Virus record (IMG/VR): IMGVR_UViG_3300031521_000065
Span: 1-60,922 of that record
Source: a virus
DNA: 60,922 nucleotides
Strand: one strand, 5' to 3'
The position numbers and the translations under genes were made by a program. Under the pieces are notes generated by a model. It saw only the letters and a program-made list of their open reading frames with translations, made no database searches and was not told the DNA's origin. This document shows positions 59,040-60,922 of this stretch, piece after piece; position 1 is the first letter of the stretch, and each line of letters opens with the position of its first letter.

Positions 59040-59258
59040 TCACCTCCTCTCATTCATATATGCATCTCCAAAATATTTAAATATTTCAGCACCGAACCAT
59101 AATAGTGCTATATATATAATTTCACATACTGTAATAAAAATATTATTAGTAAAATCAAACGGTGTTTGAATCCCGCCTTCATGTAATATAGCAAAAGATA
59201 TTTGCATTACAATAAACAAACTACAAATTGTAGTAATTATATTCCAAAATATTTTCAT
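59040..59258 (-). CDS. membrane protein
   Basis: 72 residues with two hydrophobic helices (about 5-26 and 38-58). Its ATG overlaps the previous stop by 1 nt. Function unknown; the paired membrane genes recall holin-like arrangements. Confidence 0.58.
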   Translation of the reverse strand: MKIFWNIITTICSLFIVMQISFAILHEGGIQTPFDFTNNIFITVCEIIYIALLWFGAEIFKYFGDAYMNERR

Positions 59259-59467
59259 TACTTTATCCCCTTATATTTCTCAAACTCAACCGCGCCTGTA
59301 AGGAACGCGACCCATCCAATCATTAATACTGTAAGATATCTGCTATCATGATAAATATCTAATAGCGATAGCGATATCAATACAAATAGGTATACGCTAC
59401 AAAGCGTGCCTACGATATTTAATATCTTGGTTCTTAACTTGTTTGCTTTTAATTTCTTTTCGTTCAT
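59258..59467 (-). CDS. membrane protein
   Basis: 69 residues: basic start, two hydrophobic helices (about 15-36 and 42-60). Coupled to the next membrane gene. Function unknown. Confidence 0.58.
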   Translation of the reverse strand: MNEKKLKANKLRTKILNIVGTLCSVYLFVLISLSLLDIYHDSRYLTVLMIGWVAFLTGAVEFEKYKGIK

Positions 59468-59468
59468 T

Positions 59469-59789
59469 TTATTTATTCTCTCCTTTTTTACTAAAACATT
59501 TGCATGGTACTTTTAAATCACAATATGGATGATGGTCTTTATTTAAATGGTCACAGTTATGACACCAATCCCCAACACACAAGTCTGGGTTTCTACTATC
59601 GCATTTAGGTTTTAATTGTTCTTTAGGTTTGTCAATAACTTTATCTAATTCAATTGACGACCTAACCATTTCTTCAAGTGGGTCTTTGGTTTCATCATAA
59701 TCCTCTGTCTGTTGTGTATCATTATCACAATCATCAGCGTATGGGTCATAATAACTGCCATCTGCATTTACATAATATGTTCTACTCAT
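59469..59789 (-). CDS. acidic protein with C-terminal Cys module
   Basis: 106 residues from MSRTYYVNADGSYYDPYADD, with GGAG 9 nt upstream. Acidic middle, then CVGDWCHNCDH and YCDLKVPCKCF, the same C-terminal module as in the protein at 53806-54357. Probably metal-binding. Function unknown. Confidence 0.58.
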   Translation of the reverse strand: MSRTYYVNADGSYYDPYADDCDNDTQQTEDYDETKDPLEEMVRSSIELDKVIDKPKEQLKPKCDSRNPDLCVGDWCHNCDHLNKDHHPYCDLKVPCKCFSKKGENK

Positions 59790-59808
59790 TTTAATTTTCT
59801 CCGTTCCT

Positions 59809-59991
59809 TTATTCACTATCATATCTAAATATATACATGGGATATTGTTTTTCTAATTCCATACACGTTCTCCATGCCGAATCTGATGTTGGAACAACTG
59901 TAATTCTTTTATCTAAATTACTTGCATACTCCCAACTCGTGCTACTTATATAATATTTGTTTTGATAAAAGATTCTATATTTCTTATACAT
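59809..59991 (-). CDS. small hypothetical protein
   Basis: 60 residues, basic and tyrosine-rich (MYKKYRIFYQNKYYISSTSW). First gene after the promoter at 60038-60066. No family recognised. Confidence 0.55.
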   Translation of the reverse strand: MYKKYRIFYQNKYYISSTSWEYASNLDKRITVVPTSDSAWRTCMELEKQYPMYIFRYDSE

Positions 59992-60037
59992 ATTAAATAA
60001 CCTATACCTTTCATATACTTATTTTACCTTATAACCT

Positions 60038-60066
60038 ATTATACCATATATCTAAATAAAAGTCAA
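60038..60066 (-). promoter_or_regulatory. sigma-A promoter
   Basis: -35 TTGACT, 17-nt spacer, -10 TATAAT in TATGG context, leftward; drives the genes from 59991 downwards. Confidence 0.92.
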
Positions 60067-60922
60067 CACCTACACGAAAATAATATATGATATATATAAG
60101 TTTTTTTATACTTCAAAAGATATAGGGAATCAGATTTTAAATTATACCCCCCTATATATTTTTTATCGGGGGAGATATAACGATATCATAATGATATCAT
60201 AATGATATATAAATGATATATGTAGATTTGCGAGTGAGCGAAGCGATTGAGATATATAGCGAAGCGTTGAGATTGGTGGGTTTGGTTGAGAGTGGAACGT
60301 GTGGTGCGATTTGTTTAGCACATACGCTTATTTTTTTTTGGCTGTGTGAGTTTTTCGGAAAATACCCCCTGCTTACATATAAAAAACTTTATAAAATAGC
60401 CATTTACCAATGTTTTTGGCACGTTTCTCGAATCTCGCATCATTGAGAACGCTTTATTCTGATAAAGCATTAAATAACTAAAGTATTCTCACATCTGCGA
60501 AAAATTTGGGTAATCGTGACGGATGAATTGTTCATAACAACACACACTATTCAGAATATTCTAAACTGTATAAACTCCGTATAAACATCCACAAACTGTA
60601 TAAACCCCGCTTCGCTAACCTGTTAAACTTATAACAATGTATCTATAACGTATCATATAAAGATATAACATGCACATATAATCATAGGATAGTCAGTATC
60701 ACATCAATCAAACATCGACCTTAGAACTCAAAATAGACTGCCATAATTGACTATATATAAGGCATCATATAACGTCATACAGCGATTATATATCTCACAT
60801 CATAGTTATATATCATATATATAATATAGTCGCTCAAATCGAGTGTTTGGCGGCTTCTAGGGGTGTCTGTGTGTGTGTGTTTACGTTGATATCAACTAAC
60901 ATGTGATAGCATATGCATATAA
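60067..60922. other. 856-bp non-coding region with short repeats
   Basis: No ORF with a ribosome site. It holds a C6/G5 stem (60147-60172), 11-bp iterons (60182-60225), two AGCGAAGCG copies 21 bp apart (60237, 60258) and one inverted copy (60608), three GTATAAAC copies (60568, 60579, 60598), dense TATATA steps (60650-60830) and a TG run near 60870. Candidate origin, packaging or control region. Confidence 0.55.
60182..60225 (+). repeat. four 11-bp iterons
   Basis: GATATCATAAT twice, then GATATATAAAT and GATATATGTAG, in exact 11-bp steps. A spacing of one helical turn puts all copies on the same DNA face, as for initiator or repressor binding. Confidence 0.7.

Noticed and set aside
60213-60446. 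77-residue + strand ORF in the right non-coding region
   Set aside because: No ribosome site, overlaps iterons and repeats, and has no protein-like composition.
1-60922. Prophage attachment site or integrase
   Set aside because: No integrase, excisionase or repressor was recognised, so lysogeny cannot be supported from this window.

Overview
The window is a 61-kb piece of a tailed double-stranded DNA phage genome. AT content is high, ribosome-binding sites are AGGAGG-like, and clear sigma-A promoters (TTGAC-, 17-18 nt, TATAAT, often with an extended TG before the -10) are common. These features, with Bacillota-type phage families (YopX-like, DUF2829/Tad2, ThyX, TP901-type tape measure), point to a Bacillota host, probably an uncultured gut bacterium. 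No contractile sheath is recognisable and the tape measure is long, so a siphovirus is the best guess. No DNA polymerase, helicase, primase or integrase is present, so replication genes must lie outside the window. The standard genetic code is used: TAA, TAG and TGA all end real genes.

Layout. (1) 0-31.7 kb, all leftward: a complete virion module. Read from right to left it holds a zinc-finger protein (candidate small terminase), TerL, portal, a fused maturation protease-scaffold, a decoration-like protein, major capsid protein, connector-type genes, major tail protein, tape measure, tail hub, repeat-rich tail fibres and an M23 endopeptidase. Three unexpected genes sit between the tail tube and tape measure genes: a MazF/PemK-like toxin, a coiled-coil membrane-anchored protein and a RuvC-like resolvase. 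(2) 31.7-35.4 kb, leftward: about 20 tRNA loci for 18 to 19 amino acids, including one tRNA-Lys split by a 47-nt insert, one tRNA reduced to 56 nt, a GIY-YIG endonuclease gene and about 1 kb of tRNA-like debris. A promoter-driven, strongly structured candidate small RNA begins this transcript. (3) 35.4-40.9 kb, leftward: a metallophosphoesterase, two tandem HU-like proteins and a large YonO/RdRP-type single-chain RNA polymerase gene.

The RNA polymerase gene is the main discovery. It looks like two unrelated ORFs, but a 473-nt group I intron separates them at NGSD|FDSD, inside the catalytic metal-binding loop. Joining the exons restores an 866-residue protein in frame. The intron has a fitting P1 helix with the U-G splice pair, paired R and S elements (P7), and a decayed HNH endonuclease ORF bracketed by an 18-bp perfect inverted repeat.

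(4) 40.86-41.27 kb is a symmetrical, extremely AT-rich divergent promoter region. (5) 41.3-48.0 kb, rightward: nucleotide metabolism genes (guanylate-kinase-like, 5'-nucleotidase-like, ThyX), a Lar-like zinc ribbon fused to a Tad2-like anti-Thoeris domain, a HicB-like protein and many small phage proteins. (6) 48.1-60.0 kb, leftward: more than 30 small, tightly packed, often overlapping genes in several promoter-led operons. They include YopX-like, Lar-like, zinc-ribbon and membrane microproteins and an HNH homing endonuclease. (7) 60.07-60.92 kb is non-coding and carries 11-bp iterons and other short repeats.

How it fits together: host sigma-A promoters visibly drive the tRNA and accessory operons, while none was seen by eye upstream of the virion genes. 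That would suit late transcription by the phage's own intron-interrupted RNA polymerase, but this is inference.
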